64,000 bases of DNA. It comes from Gnetum montanum (lineage: Eukaryota; Streptophyta; Gnetopsida; Gnetales; Gnetaceae). Positions 32,736 through 45,290 of this stretch are shown piece after piece. The stretch's first letter is position 1. Each line of letters starts with the position of its first letter. The notes beneath the pieces are model-generated. The model made no database searches and was not told the DNA's origin. It was given only the letters and a program-made list of their open reading frames with translations. The stretch covers positions 339,992 through 403,991 of the forward strand of contig MNCI01010443.1 in assembly GCA_015680685.1 (NCBI GenBank), written 5' to 3'. The position numbers and the translations under genes are program-made.

Positions 32736-33625
32736 TGTCCTTGTCAACTAGGTCTTATTGGCGAGGCCTAGTTGATGCATCATATCATACGTCAATGAGG
32801 CCCTATTAACATAGTGTCTATTTTTAGCTATAAATACATGCTTACTAGCTACATTTATAGCAATAGATATTGTAGTTGTAGCAAAGCTCTTGTAGTTTTT
32901 TCATTTGCAAGTTAGAATTTTCCTCCCGAGCGCCCACAGTAGGAGTCATTGAGTGTACAGATCTTTATTCAAGCATTGTTGTACCTAATCATGATAGTGT
33001 GTGCAGCAATAAAGACGAGCTTTCTAATAAACCTTACAACACTTTGGATAGATTAAATATTTTGTTTATGCATTTAATGTTTTTAATTATTTATTTAATA
33101 CTTTCAATTATTTATTAAATTTTTCTATTAATTAAGTTAATGAAGTAATTAAGCAGGATAGATTAAACACATAAGTATGACCACTTCGAGCATAACACAT
33201 ATTCACTTGGTAATGCCAGCAGTGGTATTGCTTGGTACTCCCAATAGCATAGCATTTGGTCACCCAGCAATGGATACGTGGGTTTAGGACATGTACAAAA
33301 AGTGGGACCAGATGCTTATGTTAGGACTAGTTAAATGCTAGTTGATTAGTTAGTTTAAATTAGTTAATTAAATTACTTTTATCTCCATTCAAACATCAAA
33401 TCATAAAAATACAAAATGATAAAAATTAGATGCCTCAATTACACTTAACCACACCATTGTACATCACAAATGTAACTAGGAAGATAATGATTGACCTTAA
33501 GGGAAGATTCACTTCCTAGAAGACTAGTGCACTGGAAACGATAAAGTCCACATAATTTGACCAGATCACACATGAACACTCTATGATTCATATGGTTGGA
33601 CATAGGGGTACCTTCCTACTCATCA
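32736..33625 (+). repeat. 5' LTR of B2
   Basis: It ends TCCTACTCATCA directly before the primer site. The start at TGTCCTTGTCAAC is chosen by alignment to the 3' LTR and is uncertain by about 6 bp. U3 carries GTTGATGCATC and related inverted words, and TATAAATA is at 32829. It matches the 3' LTR over its length. Confidence 0.82.
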
Positions 33626-33626
33626 T

Positions 33627-33644
33627 TGGTGCCATTGTTGGGGA
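33627..33644 (+). promoter_or_regulatory. Primer binding site of B2 (tRNA-Asp type)
   Basis: TGGTGCCATTGTTGGGGA follows the LTR. It agrees at 14 of 18 positions with TGGCGCCGTTGCCGGGGA, the complement of the tRNA-Asp 3' end. All four differences are C-to-T or G-to-A changes. Confidence 0.78.
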
Positions 33645-33777
33645 CTTTATTTGTTGAAGCATGTGCTATCTAGGATTAGTGAATATTATTTATATCATTG
33701 GACAAACTCAAGGTCAACATCACTCTCAACGACATATAAATTACTAAACACATTGATAATTTTATTCATTTTGCAAA

Positions 33778-36070
33778 ATGTCTTCTTCTTCCCATAGACG
33801 TGAAGATATTAAACTGTTGGTCCCACAGGAATACAAAGTGGTATATACTCATCCAGATGAGTATGTACTAGACTTCACCTTCATCCTACATCAGGATGAA
33901 TAGCTACAATGGCATGATATGGAGGGCAACATCATCATGCCTCCTAATCAATCTATACCTGGGATGCTATTTAAAACTCTTAAGAAGTTAAACATCTCAG
34001 ATCTTCACAAAGAATACATTATGGATGGTTATGATATTTAAAACTACTATCCCACTCAAACACAATGCAAGCAAGATCAACGTCAAAAGAAATTCCATGA
34101 GGCTACGAATGGGAAACATTACACTAATCCCTTGTTCCTACTAGATCAAGGTGATAATGAGGATCCTCCTCCTAAAGATTCTCAACATAAAGATTCTTCA
34201 CCCCCTATTATTGATGATGAGGATGCAACCATGAATCTGCAATCCATGATTCATAAAATAGGTTCAGGAAAAAGTGATAGCCAAGGTAGGGACTCAGGCA
34301 AGCATCACAATAGTAAGAGATCTAAGGATGATAGTCGCAATAAGCAAAAACGTGATGGTAGACACCATGGTGGAAGTGGAAATACACCTTCCTCTTCATC
34401 CTCTTCATTTGATTCTGAACATTCCTCTTCATCTCCCAATTCTAATAGAATCCATCGTCAAAATAATCATGATGAAGATGATCAATGAGATAACAATGAT
34501 CGTGAAGGCCACCAAAACTAAAGGGGTGATCAAAACCATCATTAGTGTCATCGACACAGTGATGATAATGAACCTCTATTGGCAACTTGAAGTATGTTCA
34601 ACATTCTAGAGGCAATTAGAATTCCAACTAGGCATATGAAAGATAGTAGGATCAAGAACTTAGACATGAATAATATCCCAAGATTTGAGGGGGGATACAA
34701 CTCTAATCCACAAACACATCTACAAGCTTTCCATGATGCTTATGCCTTACAGAACATAGAAAATAAATGGTAGAAACTCAAACATTTCCCTAGGACACTC
34801 AAAGAAGCTTAAAGCTGGTACCAATCTTTAGAGTCAAAATCTATCCGCAAATGGAGTACCATGTTAAAGTTATTTAATGATAAATACCAAACGTATTCTC
34901 GAGTGTCTAATCTAAGGAGGCAAATCCAAGAATGGAAATAGGGAACACATGAACCCTTGGATGCTACCATGGACAAATACTATTCACTCTTGCACCAATG
35001 CCCTAGCCATGGTTATTCTCAGAGGGAACAACTTTGCCACATCATAGATGGGCTTAGAGTAGAAACTAGAAGAACCCTTGGGGTGTATGCTCAAGGAAGA
35101 TTGTCTGAACTGAGAGCTCATCAAATCCAAACGCTAATAGAGTAGGTAGCAAAAGAAGAAGATCAACTATGAAAAAGAGATAGTGCAAAAGAGTATAATA
35201 GGAACCCTTTCATCAGAAAATGAGAGGTTCAATTTTCTGACGAAGAGGAGTCACCACTTGATCAAGTGATGAATACGAAAACCTTACCCATCCAAAAATC
35301 TATTTTTGATATTTTGGAAAAGGTTGATAAATTATGGGACTCTTTGGATAAAAAATTTCAAACTACTATGAAGATCACTAAAGAATCCAAAGAGCAAAAT
35401 AGTGATTATAACCACATGTGGTGAAAATAATCTAAACGTGCCTACCAAAAAGGTAAGGGTAAAGATGCAGCAGTAGAAGAAGTTGTGGAAACTGACTCTG
35501 ATGATGAAACTGATTGTAACATCTATCAATACAAACATTCAAAGGGTTGTTGCCCTATGGTGTCACACTTACAAGAGTCTAGGGTGTATGCATTAAATCC
35601 TTTACTAGAACATAGGAAAGCACCCAGATACTTACCTTATCCTCAAGGCAATCCAAGGTAGTTCCACCAACAATAACAAAATTACTACCCAAGTGAAGCT
35701 CCTCTACAACCTTATGAACAATAACAATAATGGTACCAACCATAATTATGGGGAATGCCACCATCAAGGCAACAATAGCCTTATAGGCAACCATATCCAT
35801 ATAGGTACTATGTTCAGTAACCCATCTCCCCAAGAAGTTCTGCAAGTCATACCTCATTTTAGCATCACTATTATCCTTCGGAGTAACACCAAAGACATTT
35901 ATCATCTACTTGAGGGAAGAATCCATATCCATACCATCCTCTGCATTCATCTACACACACACCTCCACCTTTAACCCAGTTACCTCCTACTCCATCCATG
36001 CAAGGTGAGATTCCTCTACAATCCAACAACGAAATGCTACAAGGGTTGTACATTCACAACTAGCTTTCTA
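33778..36070 (+). pseudogene. B2 gag
   Basis: The ATG at 33778 (MSSSSHRREDIK) is shared with B3. The N-terminal part has a TAG in HQDE-stop-LQW. A Ser/Asp/His-rich hydrophilic region is open at 34132-34488. The capsid-like domain is PRFEGGYNSNPQTHLQAF, HFPRTLKEA, LKLFNDKY, HEPLDATMDKYYSLL and QLCHIIDGLR (34957-35145). The zinc knuckle at about 35515-35555 reads CNIYQYKHSKGCC, with the second Cys changed to Tyr. A Pro/Tyr/Gln-rich tail follows. The core matches plant retrotransposon gag domains; it forms the particle and binds RNA. Confidence 0.82.
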
Positions 36071-36329
36071 GCTAAATGGTTTAGATAATCAATCCAAAAA
36101 AAAAGACCTTTCTTCTAACCGAACAATGCTCTTCAACCCTCACAAGCTAGTTCAGTTGATTGTCCCACATCTCTAATACCCCCATCCTTTGCATCAAATA
36201 CCTTCAAGTGCCCTTCAAACCAAGTGCCACCTCAAATTTGCACTGTAATGCTAACTCATGCCATTTTTTATTAGATCAAGGTTGGAAATCTTCCCAAAAA
36301 AAGATCTGACTTAGGAAGTCCACTCATTT

Positions 36330-36740
36330 ACCTGTAAATCATTGGACATGAGCCATGTAAGGCTATTCTTAACTCTGGTTCTAGAGTTAATCTCATCTCC
36401 CATGATATGTATAAGGCCTAGAACCTACCACCTCTCAAGAACAGCAACATCCATCTAGAATTAGCATATCAATCAATTACTATGCCTCTAGGATTAGTAA
36501 AGGACAATGTGACCATAGTTTGTGGATGGTCCTATCCTACTAATTTTCTAGTGATTAAGGTTAACAACTACAAAAGTGACTTTTCCATTATTATGGAAAG
36601 AGCTTGGTTAAGCATGGTCAATGCACGTATGAGCATAAGGGACGTATCTCTAGAAATATCAAAACAAAATGAATTAGGAAAAATAGAGAAGAATCGTATT
36701 CCATGCATCGCATACAATGATAACGTGTGCAATTGCGTGT
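36330..36740 (+). pseudogene. B2 protease
   Basis: The segment reads CKAILNSGSRVNLISHDMYKA, then LELAYQSITMPLGLV (open from 36482), FLVIKVNNYKSDFSIIMER and AWLSMVNARMSI. This is the order of a gypsy retropepsin, with a D-S-G active site and a later I-I-x-G-R-P-like block. The catalytic Asp is replaced by Asn (NSGS), so it is inactive. It is followed by GKIEKNRIPCIAYNDN, shared with B1. Confidence 0.72.
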
Positions 36741-37239
36741 AAAATATTTGGTCTATCAAAAGTACATACATTAAAGCATGCAATCAATGTGCACAAGAAA
36801 TCAATATTTAAAGGTGTCTATACAGAACAGTCATAAACTAGGAGGGCACCTAGTGGTTGATAGCTAACTCAGATAGCAGCACATTATGCATGGAACCAAC
36901 TAAGAGCCTAACATGTGCTTATGTTGAAGGCATGGGTGAAATTGAATAATTTCATTTCCAACTCTCTGATGAAAATTATGATACTTGGGGAGAGTTAGAA
37001 ATCCCTGATAACTTTAAGTATGAGCCTCTAGAGCTAAAAACTTTACCAGCTAGCATGGAATATGCATTTTTAAACAATGGTAAATTGGTCATAATTAATG
37101 CCAAACTTGCTCCTAAATAAAAAGAAAATCTATTAAAGGTAGTTAACAAGTGGCCAAAAGCCTTTGCTTGGTCATATCCAGAGCTAATAGGAATTGATCT
37201 AAGGATATGCCAATATTGCATTTACATCGACCCAGCCAT

Positions 37240-38560
37240 GAAGCCTAAAAGGCAGCTACAAAGGTAACTAAAATCCAAATTGAAGTAGATCATCAAATAG
37301 GAAATTTATAAACTCCTCAAGGTGAGGTTCATCTATCCAATTGTGAATAGTGAGGGGGTTAGCCCTCTCATAATTGTGCGAAAGAAAGATGGAAAATGGT
37401 GGATCTACGTTGACTTCGGGCTATTAAATATAGCAACATTTAAAGATCATTTCCCTTTTTCATTTGTGAATCAGGTGTTGGACATCATATCTAGGCATTG
37501 TTATTATAGCTTCTTGGCTGGTTATAGTGGCTATAATAAAATCCAAATTTCAACAGAAGATTAGGCCAAGACAACATTCACAAGTCCTTGGGGAACTTTT
37601 GCATATTGTAGGATGCCATTTGATGCATGCAATGCCCCTACAACATTTCAATGCCTGGTCATTAGTATTTTTCAATAGTAGATCGGTAGTGGTGTGGAAG
37701 TCTTCATGGATAACTTTTCCACCTATGGAGCTATATTTAAGAAAGCCTTGGATTACCTTGAGCAAGTGCTAAAGAGATGTGTTAAAATAAACTTGTAGCT
37801 CAATCGGCAAAAGAGCCATCTCATGGTCCAAGAAGGCATTGTGCTAGGGCATCAAATTTTACAAAAAGGGATTGAGGTAGACCCAAAAAAATAAGGATCA
37901 TCCAAGGAAAAGCACATCAACTAGAGATCATTAAAGATGCTTGGTCATTCCTTGGACACACTGGCTACTACCAAAAATTCATTGAGAATTTCTCTAAGAT
38001 TACTAAACCATTGGTACAGCTCACAAAGAAAGATGCACCTTTCATCTAGACCAAGGAATGTGAACATGCATTCCACTAATTAAAATCGAAACTCTTAGAA
38101 ACACCAATCCTATGAGCACTAGATTGGTCCAAACCCTTCCACATCATGATAAATGCATCTAACTACACCTTGGAAGTAGTGCTCACGTAGATGGATGATA
38201 CAAAATGCCCATACTACATCCACTACGCAAGCCAAAGCATTGTGAGAGCACCATTAAATTACACCACCATCGAGAAAGAACTAATGGTAGTGGTATATGC
38301 TCTTGAAAAGTTCAAACACTATGTACTTGGTTACAAAGTATTTATGCATATGGACCACAATGCAATCTGCTTCCTCATGAACAAGCCAATAGTGATCCCT
38401 TGTGTCATATGATGGCTTGTGATCTTGTAGGAATTTGATCTCATAATGGTAGATCAAAACGGGACTAACAATGTGGTTTTTAACCACCTCTTTCACTTAA
38501 GATGGGATAATATAGAGGAGAAGAGCCCATTCTTTGATTAGTTTCCAAATGAACTCCTCT
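37240..38560 (+). pseudogene. B2 reverse transcriptase and RNase H
   Basis: The RT N-terminal part is open at 37322-37564: MRFIYPIVNSEGVSPL, KDGKWWIYVDFGLLN, FKDHFPFSFVNQVLD and YYSFLAGYSGYNKIQI. It then has the same ED-TAG-AKTTF stop as B1. The catalytic box reads VFMDNF (Asp to Asn) near 37703. A one-base slip in an A run near 37885 shifts the frame. RNase H is open at 38191-38412 (YYIHYASQSIVRAPLNYTTI, LMVVVYALEKFKHYVLGY, HMDHNAICFL). It is inactive. Confidence 0.82.
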
Positions 38561-39850
38561 TTGCTAAAGCAATAAGTAAAAAAACACCCACAAAAAACAA
38601 CATGGTACAATGGCATCCTCGCTTATCTTCTCACTCAAGATATGCCATAGGATTTTGATTTTAGAAAGAAGCAACAATTTCTTCATCAGGCTAAATACTT
38701 TATGAAAATCAACAGACACCTCTACAAGGTGTATGCCGATGGCCTGATTCATTGGTGTGTCCCTGAAGAAGATCAACTATGCATTCTCCAGGATGCTCAT
38801 GAAGGGCCTTGCAGGGGCCACTATGTAAAGAGATGCACAACCATAAAAATCATGATGGCATGATACTATTGGCCTAAAATATTTAGGGATGCCCACCAAT
38901 TTTTCAAATCTTGTGAACATTGTCAATGAGATGGGGGATGACCACTCACATGGAAGGTCTTCTATAGTGGATTCAACGAACCTTTTGACATATGGATCAT
39001 TGACTTCATGGGTTCCATCACACGCATGTCCAATGGATAGGCATATATTATAGTAGTAGTCAACTACTACATAAAGTGGGTAGAAGTAGCAACCATTACT
39101 AATTGTACATCATCCACTGCTACTAGATTTATACAACAAAATATTGTGAATAGGTTTGGGGTCCCATGTTCACTAATTTTTGACAATGGAACTCATTTCA
39201 CAGGTGCCACTTTTAGAAAGTTAATGCAACACTTGGAGGTTGAACATAAATTAACAACACCCTACCACCCTCAAGCCAATGATCAAGCAAAGTTAACCAA
39301 CAGGGAGATCACAAAAATACTAATGTGGACCATTAGCAAATATAGGAAAGATTGAAGCATAAAACTTAGCAATGCTCTCTGGGCTTATCGTTCAACATGG
39401 AAACTTCCTATTAGCTATTCTCCCTATGAGTTAGTGTACAAAAAATTTCCAACACTTCTGATTCAATCCAAGCTTTGTACACTCTCAATAGCTTGTGATC
39501 TAAATCTTAACCTAAGTCTAGCATAGAAAGAAATATTGATCAACCTAAATGTGCTAGATGAAAATTAATTAGTAGCCCTATCCTTGAATAAGGTGCACAA
39601 GGCATTCAGCAAGCAACATCATGACCTCAGAATTAGGAAAGTAAAACTTCAACCAAGAGATAAGTTTCTCTACTGGAACCCCACACATGTACCCCAAAAG
39701 GTAAAATTTCAAAAATTATTGGAGGGGGGGACCTTATATAATTGATTAAACCTTTTCCTCTAGGACCATGTTGATTTACAAGCTTGAAAGCTAAAATAAA
39801 AAGTAGTTGGTTAACATCTAACAAGTAAAATGTTTCCTAGAGCCAAGATA
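38561..39850 (+). pseudogene. B2 integrase
   Basis: The zinc region HEGPCRGH and CEHC is visible near 38800-38930. The core is WIIDFMGSI (first Asp kept) and LIFDNGTHFTGATF, while HPQANDQAKLTN carries Lys in place of the catalytic Glu, as in B1. Residues 39146-39355 are open. The C-terminal part SPYELVYKKFPTLLIQ, KFLYWNPTHVPQ is read across stops. Confidence 0.82.
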
Positions 39851-40693
39851 GGCCAGTGCAACTACCACCTCAATGAAAGGACAACAACTTTTTATTTTTT
39901 AGATATCCTCCTCCCAACATAGTTGTGGGCGAGATGGCCATCTATGCTAACTATCCATAAGGCTTCTCAGTTTTGTCTACCTTTTTTCCACAATTTTTAT
40001 TTTATAAATTATTTATTTTACAAATTTTTAGATTTTCAAATTTTCTAATTTTACACCATCATTAGTACCTTTGAAATTTTCTTTATTATTTTACAATTTC
40101 TTATATATTTTACTTTCTTTTGTTTTATTTTATTCAAGTGTGACATTTTCTCAATTTTGCTAATAAAATTGCTTTATTGTCATAGGACATAGTGTCGTTG
40201 TTCTTGTTTTCTAATGATGGTTTATGCTTAATGTTGTAATTATCGATGTCTAGTTTCTATTTTTGAATTATGATGTCTAATGACTTTGACATGGTTTATT
40301 TTTCATGGAACAAGTAGTGAGTCCACGTCATCCACCCATCTAATAAACTCTATGGTTTTCCTTGTTCTAGGAAATTGAGATCCCTTCCATTTAAGAAACT
40401 TTTAATTGATTAGTAACCATGGTAGTCTTAGAATTAGGAAGGATTCAAAGGTTTGAAAAGGATATGAATTTAAGGAAACTCAATACTCTTTGTGTTCTTC
40501 TACTTGCTTGAGTGCTTGAGTGTTTTTCACAGACTTCTTACCATTCCATACCAACCATTAATAGGAAGTCAAATAAGTCTTTGCATGGTGTGGTTACCAT
40601 TTCAAAAATAAAAAAAATAAAAAGCAAAATATAAAAAATGGGAATTCAAAGCACATAACTTAGACACAAGAAATGAATAAGTTTTTGCATGGT
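39851..40693 (+). other. B2 spacer after pol, left of C
   Basis: AT-rich and gene-free, colinear with B1 9906-10700. It contains the tandem unit ATAAGTCTTTGCATGGTGTGG (about 40575 and 40676), and C is inserted in the second copy. Confidence 0.65.
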
Positions 40694-40698
40694 GTGGT
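40694..40698 (+). repeat. Left target-site duplication of C
   Basis: GTGGT precedes TGTAACAACG, and GTGGT recurs at 47502-47506 after TCTTACA. Removing C and one copy restores GCATGGTGTGGTTTCCATTT, which matches the other tandem unit. Confidence 0.92.
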
Positions 40699-41261
40699 TG
40701 TAACAACGTTGTCCCTGAGAACGTTGTTCGGCACCCCAAGAGTTTCCCAAGTAGATTCTGAATCAGGACAAAACTCAAGAGGAATATGCCTTAGCAATCA
40801 ACAATCCTGAAACCCATGCTAACAAACAATGTGTTTGTGTTAGCATGTCTCCTGAGCGGTGTTTCATAAACAATATTCATGATTCACTAACAAGCTAGAT
40901 AGCGCTCCCTTGCTCCACTCACATGGACACCATGGGGACTACCAACTAAACCCTCCAAATTCATCACCGCGTGCTGGTAGTTGGTGTCGTGCTCCAAGGA
41001 GTGCATGTAACATCCCATAACACATCCCATGACACACCCGGTAAAACACCCCAATGCAGAGTTGAACTACGTAACCCTCCCAGGAAAGGTCCTACCGAGT
41101 GGGGTAATGAGGTAGGTCATAGCCTCCTCTTAATAACGCATGGAACTGCCATGCCAGTATGGTTCCGAAGACATAAGGAGTGGAGGACCCCTTCTGCCGC
41201 CATGGCCCCCGAACTGTGGGGGAGGTAGTAGGCTACCAGCAACCCTGCTACCTCTCTCACA
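40699..41261 (-). repeat. 3' LTR of C (563 bp)
   Basis: It is the same length as the 5' LTR at 46939-47501. By eye about 50 substitutions and no indels separate them. Most are transitions, many at CpG. The LTR is C-rich compared with its surroundings. No clear TATA box is seen. Confidence 0.92.
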
Positions 41262-41280
41262 ATTCTCCCCCACTTAAAAT
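41262..41280 (-). promoter_or_regulatory. Polypurine tract of C
   Basis: On the minus strand, ATTTTAAGTGGGGGAGAAT directly precedes the 3' LTR. G-rich tracts of the form AGTGGGGGAGAA are common before chromovirus LTRs. Confidence 0.75.
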
Positions 41281-41958
41281 GAGCGACGACCTTAGAGAAT
41301 GGCCTAAGTAACCCGCAAGGCTACTACATCAAAACCAAGGGAGAATTTCGTCAATTCTAAGGAAGTATGCCCATGTTATTCTGAGTAAATTTGAAGGGAT
41401 CTTTGATTCTGGAAGGTCCAACTACTAGGGCCTAAGGCTGTAAAGCATTTTCATTGAACTTGACCATCTTCCTAGAATCTAGACTCATCCTAGCATCTAA
41501 TACCCAAGTCAAGAGCATCACTCCTCAAGACCTGGACTGTCCATCCTTCCATACCTAGCCTAGAATGCCAAGCTATGGGAGAACATCAAGTGGTCTATCA
41601 TTACAACATGATAGAATGCACCGACCTAGGGATCCATGAGTTCCAAGGCATCCCCTAACTCATTTGATCCCAAGATCTAGGGGTCTTAAGTTCAACACTC
41701 TTTGAATATTAAGCCCCATTGCCTATAGAGCACTTTGACTGGCTCCAGGCACCTTCCTCCCGTGTTTGAGGCTTACTCCCATGGGAATTTTCTCTCGAAT
41801 CCTATAAGGCACCAAATGTCGCACCTCTTCTAATTTTTTTTTCACATGGGAGGATTATCCATCCATCATCGGAGCAGCCAAGGAGGGAGGTCAATTGCTT
41901 GCTCCCTACAGAAGTCCAGGATCACGTTTTCCTGGGACCTCAAGCGCTCCAATGGTTC
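41281..41958 (-). other. C 3' untranslated region and end of pol
   Basis: No conserved domain is seen beyond the chromodomain-like tail. It probably contains the end of pol and a short 3' leader. Confidence 0.45.
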
Positions 41959-42264
41959 CTAGCTATCGTCTAAGTCAGGACGATGTTTCCAGTGGACGAG
42001 GAACTCCACTTTCAAATCTACCCCGTGGCCCGTGCTCTGGAAGTTCTGGATGCATTCTGCTCTCTTTCCTTGTATAGATTGTATACAAGGTTGCTCTCTG
42101 ATCAAGAGGCTTCTCTCCGGATATGGGAAACCATCTAGCAACAACTTCAGCATGCTAACATGAAACGCTGGATGGACTTGGTCCATATTGATCGGTAGCT
42201 GAAGCTTATATGTTACATGGTTAAATTTATCAATGATCCGGAAGGGACCATCATACTGCCTCAT
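41959..42264 (-). pseudogene. C integrase tail with chromodomain
   Basis: The 101-codon frame starts RQYDGPFRIIDKFNHVTYKL and VHPAFHVSMLK, the usual integrase C-terminal block, and continues to AECIQNFQSTG and KVEFLVHWKHRPDLDDS. The last part matches the E-F-L-V-K-W-x core of retrotransposon chromodomains, which guide integration to particular chromatin. The frame is broken from the integrase core by lesions. Confidence 0.82.
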
Positions 42265-43250
42265 CAGCTTGGTGGTAGTTCCCTGTTTCTATTTAAACCG
42301 TCATGGGTCCAACTTCAGGAGAACCCAATCATCCACCTTGAATTCACAAGGCTAGCATTTTCGATCGGCATATTTTTTCATTCATTGCACTGCCCTCTCC
42401 AAATGATACTTTGCTATATCAACATTTTCAAACCACCTCTTCAAGAATTCATCTGTTGTGGGATGCTGACCTTGCAATGAGGGGGAGACCATAAGAGGGG
42501 TAATGGGCTGCCTTCCCATTACCAGTTCTGCAGGAGAAAACCCAATAGCTAAGGACTTCTGGATGTTATAGCTCAGCTGGGCAATCCCTAATAGAAATTA
42601 TCAGTTCTTTTGGTCACTACGAACATAGTGATGTAGGTACTCTTCAAGCACCCAATTCATCTGTTTCGTCTGCCCATCAGTCTACAGATGAAAGCTCGTT
42701 GACAATTTGAGGTTGGTACCCATCATGTCAAATAGTGCTCGCCAAAAAGCACTTGTGAAGCACAGATCACGATTTGAAATGATGCTCATGGGTAACCCAA
42801 AATATCGAACCATCCTATCAAAATAATATGCTGCTGTGTCCTTAGCTGAACACTGTGATGGACAAGGAATGAATATGGAAAATTTAGAGAATTTGTCCAC
42901 CACAACAATAATGCTGGTTAAACCCTGAATATTTGGCAATCCCATGATGAAGTCCATAGATACTATAGCCCATGGAAATGGAGGGATTTCCAAGGACAGC
43001 AGAAGACCACCTAGATGCTCCGTAGATCCCTTATCCTGCTGGCACACCAGACACTTCTAGATAGAATCAATCACATCTCGGTACATTTTTGGCCAGAAGA
43101 AGGTTCTCTCAATGAGAGCCAAGGTCCTTTGTTGTCCCAGGTGCCCTACCCACTGTGTGTCATGGCATTCTCGGATGATCTCCTTGCGTAGACCATCACA
43201 ATCCAGAATGCATATCCAGTTATCTCAAAACCAAAGTAGTCCATCCCTCA
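42265..43250 (-). pseudogene. C integrase
   Basis: The zinc region on the minus strand reads CHDTQWVGHLGQQRTL and CLVC (43170 to 43030). The core is open at 43047-42682: FPWAIVSMDFIMGLPNIQG, FSKFSIFIP and SIISNRDLCFTSAFWRALF. The second catalytic position reads SNRD (Asp to Asn). After a TAG the catalytic Glu is Lys (TDGQTKQMN). Enzyme activity is therefore lost, although the domain is well preserved. It would have inserted the element DNA. Confidence 0.85.
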
Positions 43251-43257
43251 TTTTGAA

Positions 43258-43710
43258 CTACGATGCTCTCCCAATTTCTATCAACTTCATTAAATCAATG
43301 ATATGGGGGTAACTTTTCAACCCATCTTGAATTCTTACCAATAACACTTCGTCACATTGAACGTGTGAAGTTTGTGGCCCAATGATGGAAAAGAGCTGAG
43401 AGGTAGGTTGAGGACGGTGACTCAATGCATCTGCCACCACGTTCTCCTTCCCAAGATGGCAAGTCAATTGTAGATCAAATTTAGACAACATGGCCAACCA
43501 TCGAGCCTGTTTGGGCCTTAGCTTCGTTTGATTCATCAAGTAGCTAGTGGTCAAGTTATCCATCTTCATGAGGACATGACTTCCCAGCAAGTAATGTCTC
43601 CATGCTCTCAAGCAATGGACAATAGCAAACGTTTCCTTTTCATGGATTGGCCACCTTTGCTCTACTTGATTTAGCTTCTGATTTTCATAAGCGACAAGAT
43701 GACCTTCCTA
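43258..43710 (-). pseudogene. C RNase H
   Basis: The open part (43611-43258) reads MRAWRHYLLGSHVLMKMDN, KQARWLAMLSKFDLQL and GKENVVADALSHRPQ, the standard Ty3 RNase H end. It is separated from RT by a stop and probably a small lesion near 43700. Confidence 0.83.
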
Positions 43711-44577
43711 TAGTAAGATGCCCCCAATTGCATTGTCACTGGCATCTGTGTGAACCTCAAAGGGTTTTGAGAAATCAGGCAATGCCAACACTAGATGGGA
43801 GGTTAAAGCCTCTTTGATCCTCTTGAAGGCTTTTTGACAATTTGTGTTCCACTCCCATGAAATTTCTTTGTTTTGTAGATTGGTCAAAGGAGCAGCAATT
43901 CCTGAGAAATTTTTGATGAATTTTCGATAGAAAGTAGCTAACCCCATGAACTGTCTGACCTCATGCACATTAGTGGGAGCAGACCATTGGTGCACAACCT
44001 CTACCTTCTTTGGATTTGGCTTTACTTGCCCATACCCCACGAGATGCCCCAAAAATTTTAGCTCCAAGCAACAGAATTCACATTTTTCTTTCTTAACATA
44101 CAGTCGATTTTCTCGTAGCTTCTCAAGGACCATATGCAAGTGGAGGTCATGTTCCTCCCTTGATTGGCTATAAATCAAGATGTCATCAAGATAAATGACC
44201 ACAAATTTATCTAGGAAGGGTCGAAATATCTTGTTCATCAAGGTACAAAACGTAGCCGGTGCATTGCAAAGCCCAAAAGACATTACGGTCCATTCATACA
44301 ACCCATATTGCATTACACATGCAGTTTTTGCTTTGTCCCCTTCTACAATGCGAACCTGGTAGTACCCTTGTCTGAGATCGAGTTGGGTAAAATATCGAGC
44401 CCCTACTAATTGATCGAACAAGTCAGACATGAGCGATACTGGATACTTGTTCTTGATCATGTGTTTATTTAGTAGTTTATAATCACAGCAGAGCCGTAGC
44501 ATTCCGTCCTCCTTGGTAACAAATAGCACTCGTGCCCAATAAGGGGATTTTAAGGGACGAATGTATCCCTTAGACAT
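43708..44577 (-). pseudogene. C reverse transcriptase
   Basis: It is open for 289 codons. Motifs in order are GYIRPLKSPYWARVLFVTK, LCCDYKLLNKHMIKNKYPV, YFTQLDLRQGYYQVRI, MSFGLCNAPATF, the catalytic box IYLDDILIYS, FLGHLVG and FMGLATFYRKFIKNFS. All catalytic Asp residues remain, so this domain itself looks intact. It ends in the start of RNase H (FEVHTDASDNAIGGILL). Confidence 0.92.
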
Positions 44578-44589
44578 TAAACCCTCCAG

Positions 44590-45290
44590 CTACTTTTTCA
44601 GTTCCCCCAATTCTGGTCCTATTAACCGGTATGGCCTTTGGATAGGAGGATTAGTGCCAAGCTGCAATTTGATTTTGTGATCCACTGCTCTCCGAGGTGG
44701 TAAACTACTAGGCAGTTCAGGTGGCATCACATATTTAAACTTATCGAGCACCTGTGCTATGCAGGGGTCAACAATAGCTTGGGATCCACAAGCCTCAGAA
44801 GGATCACCCGTCTGCATAGCTAGAAGAAATTTCCTGGTAGGGTCCCTGGCCAAATGTTTCATCACCATTGGTGATACAATCTAGGGGCTAGCATTCTCAT
44901 CCTTTCCCATCTGTGCTCCATGAGTTTGAATGATACATGGGGAGCTTTCATGTGAAATAAAAATCAAGTCCAAATGTGGAGCTGTGAAAAATTTGGCCTT
45001 GCGTAAAAATTCTTGCCCCAAAATGACCTGAAAGGAGTCCATATCTAGAATTGAAAAATCTAGCACTCCTTCCCATGAGCCTACTCGAACAGGGATACTA
45101 CGACACATCCCAATGCACTGAAGGGGTCTGAACTTGGCCAACTTGTAGGATGCTTGCATGGGTTCCATCTTTAGCTACAAGTCCTTCACCATGGCTAGAA
45201 CCATGTAATTGTGGCTAGCCCCATTATCATTTAGGGCACTTAGCTGACTCGAGCTCACAATGATTGGGGCCAATTGAACCTAATGTAGAG
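44590..45290 (-). pseudogene. C protease and linker to RT
   Basis: The active-site block is LNDNGASHNYMV near 45220, where D-N-G-A replaces the usual D-S-G-A. Then come CRSIPVRVGSWEG, FSILDMDSFQVILGQEFL and KAKFFTAPHLDLI. A stop follows VKDL near 45175. The linker to RT (44868-44590) has YVMPPELPSSLPPRRAVDHK and IQRPYRL, typical of chromoviruses. Confidence 0.82.

Noticed and set aside
34274-34609. Ile/Met-rich frame in B2 gag
   Set aside because: Shadow of the hydrophilic Ser/Asp/His-rich gag frame at 34132-34488.
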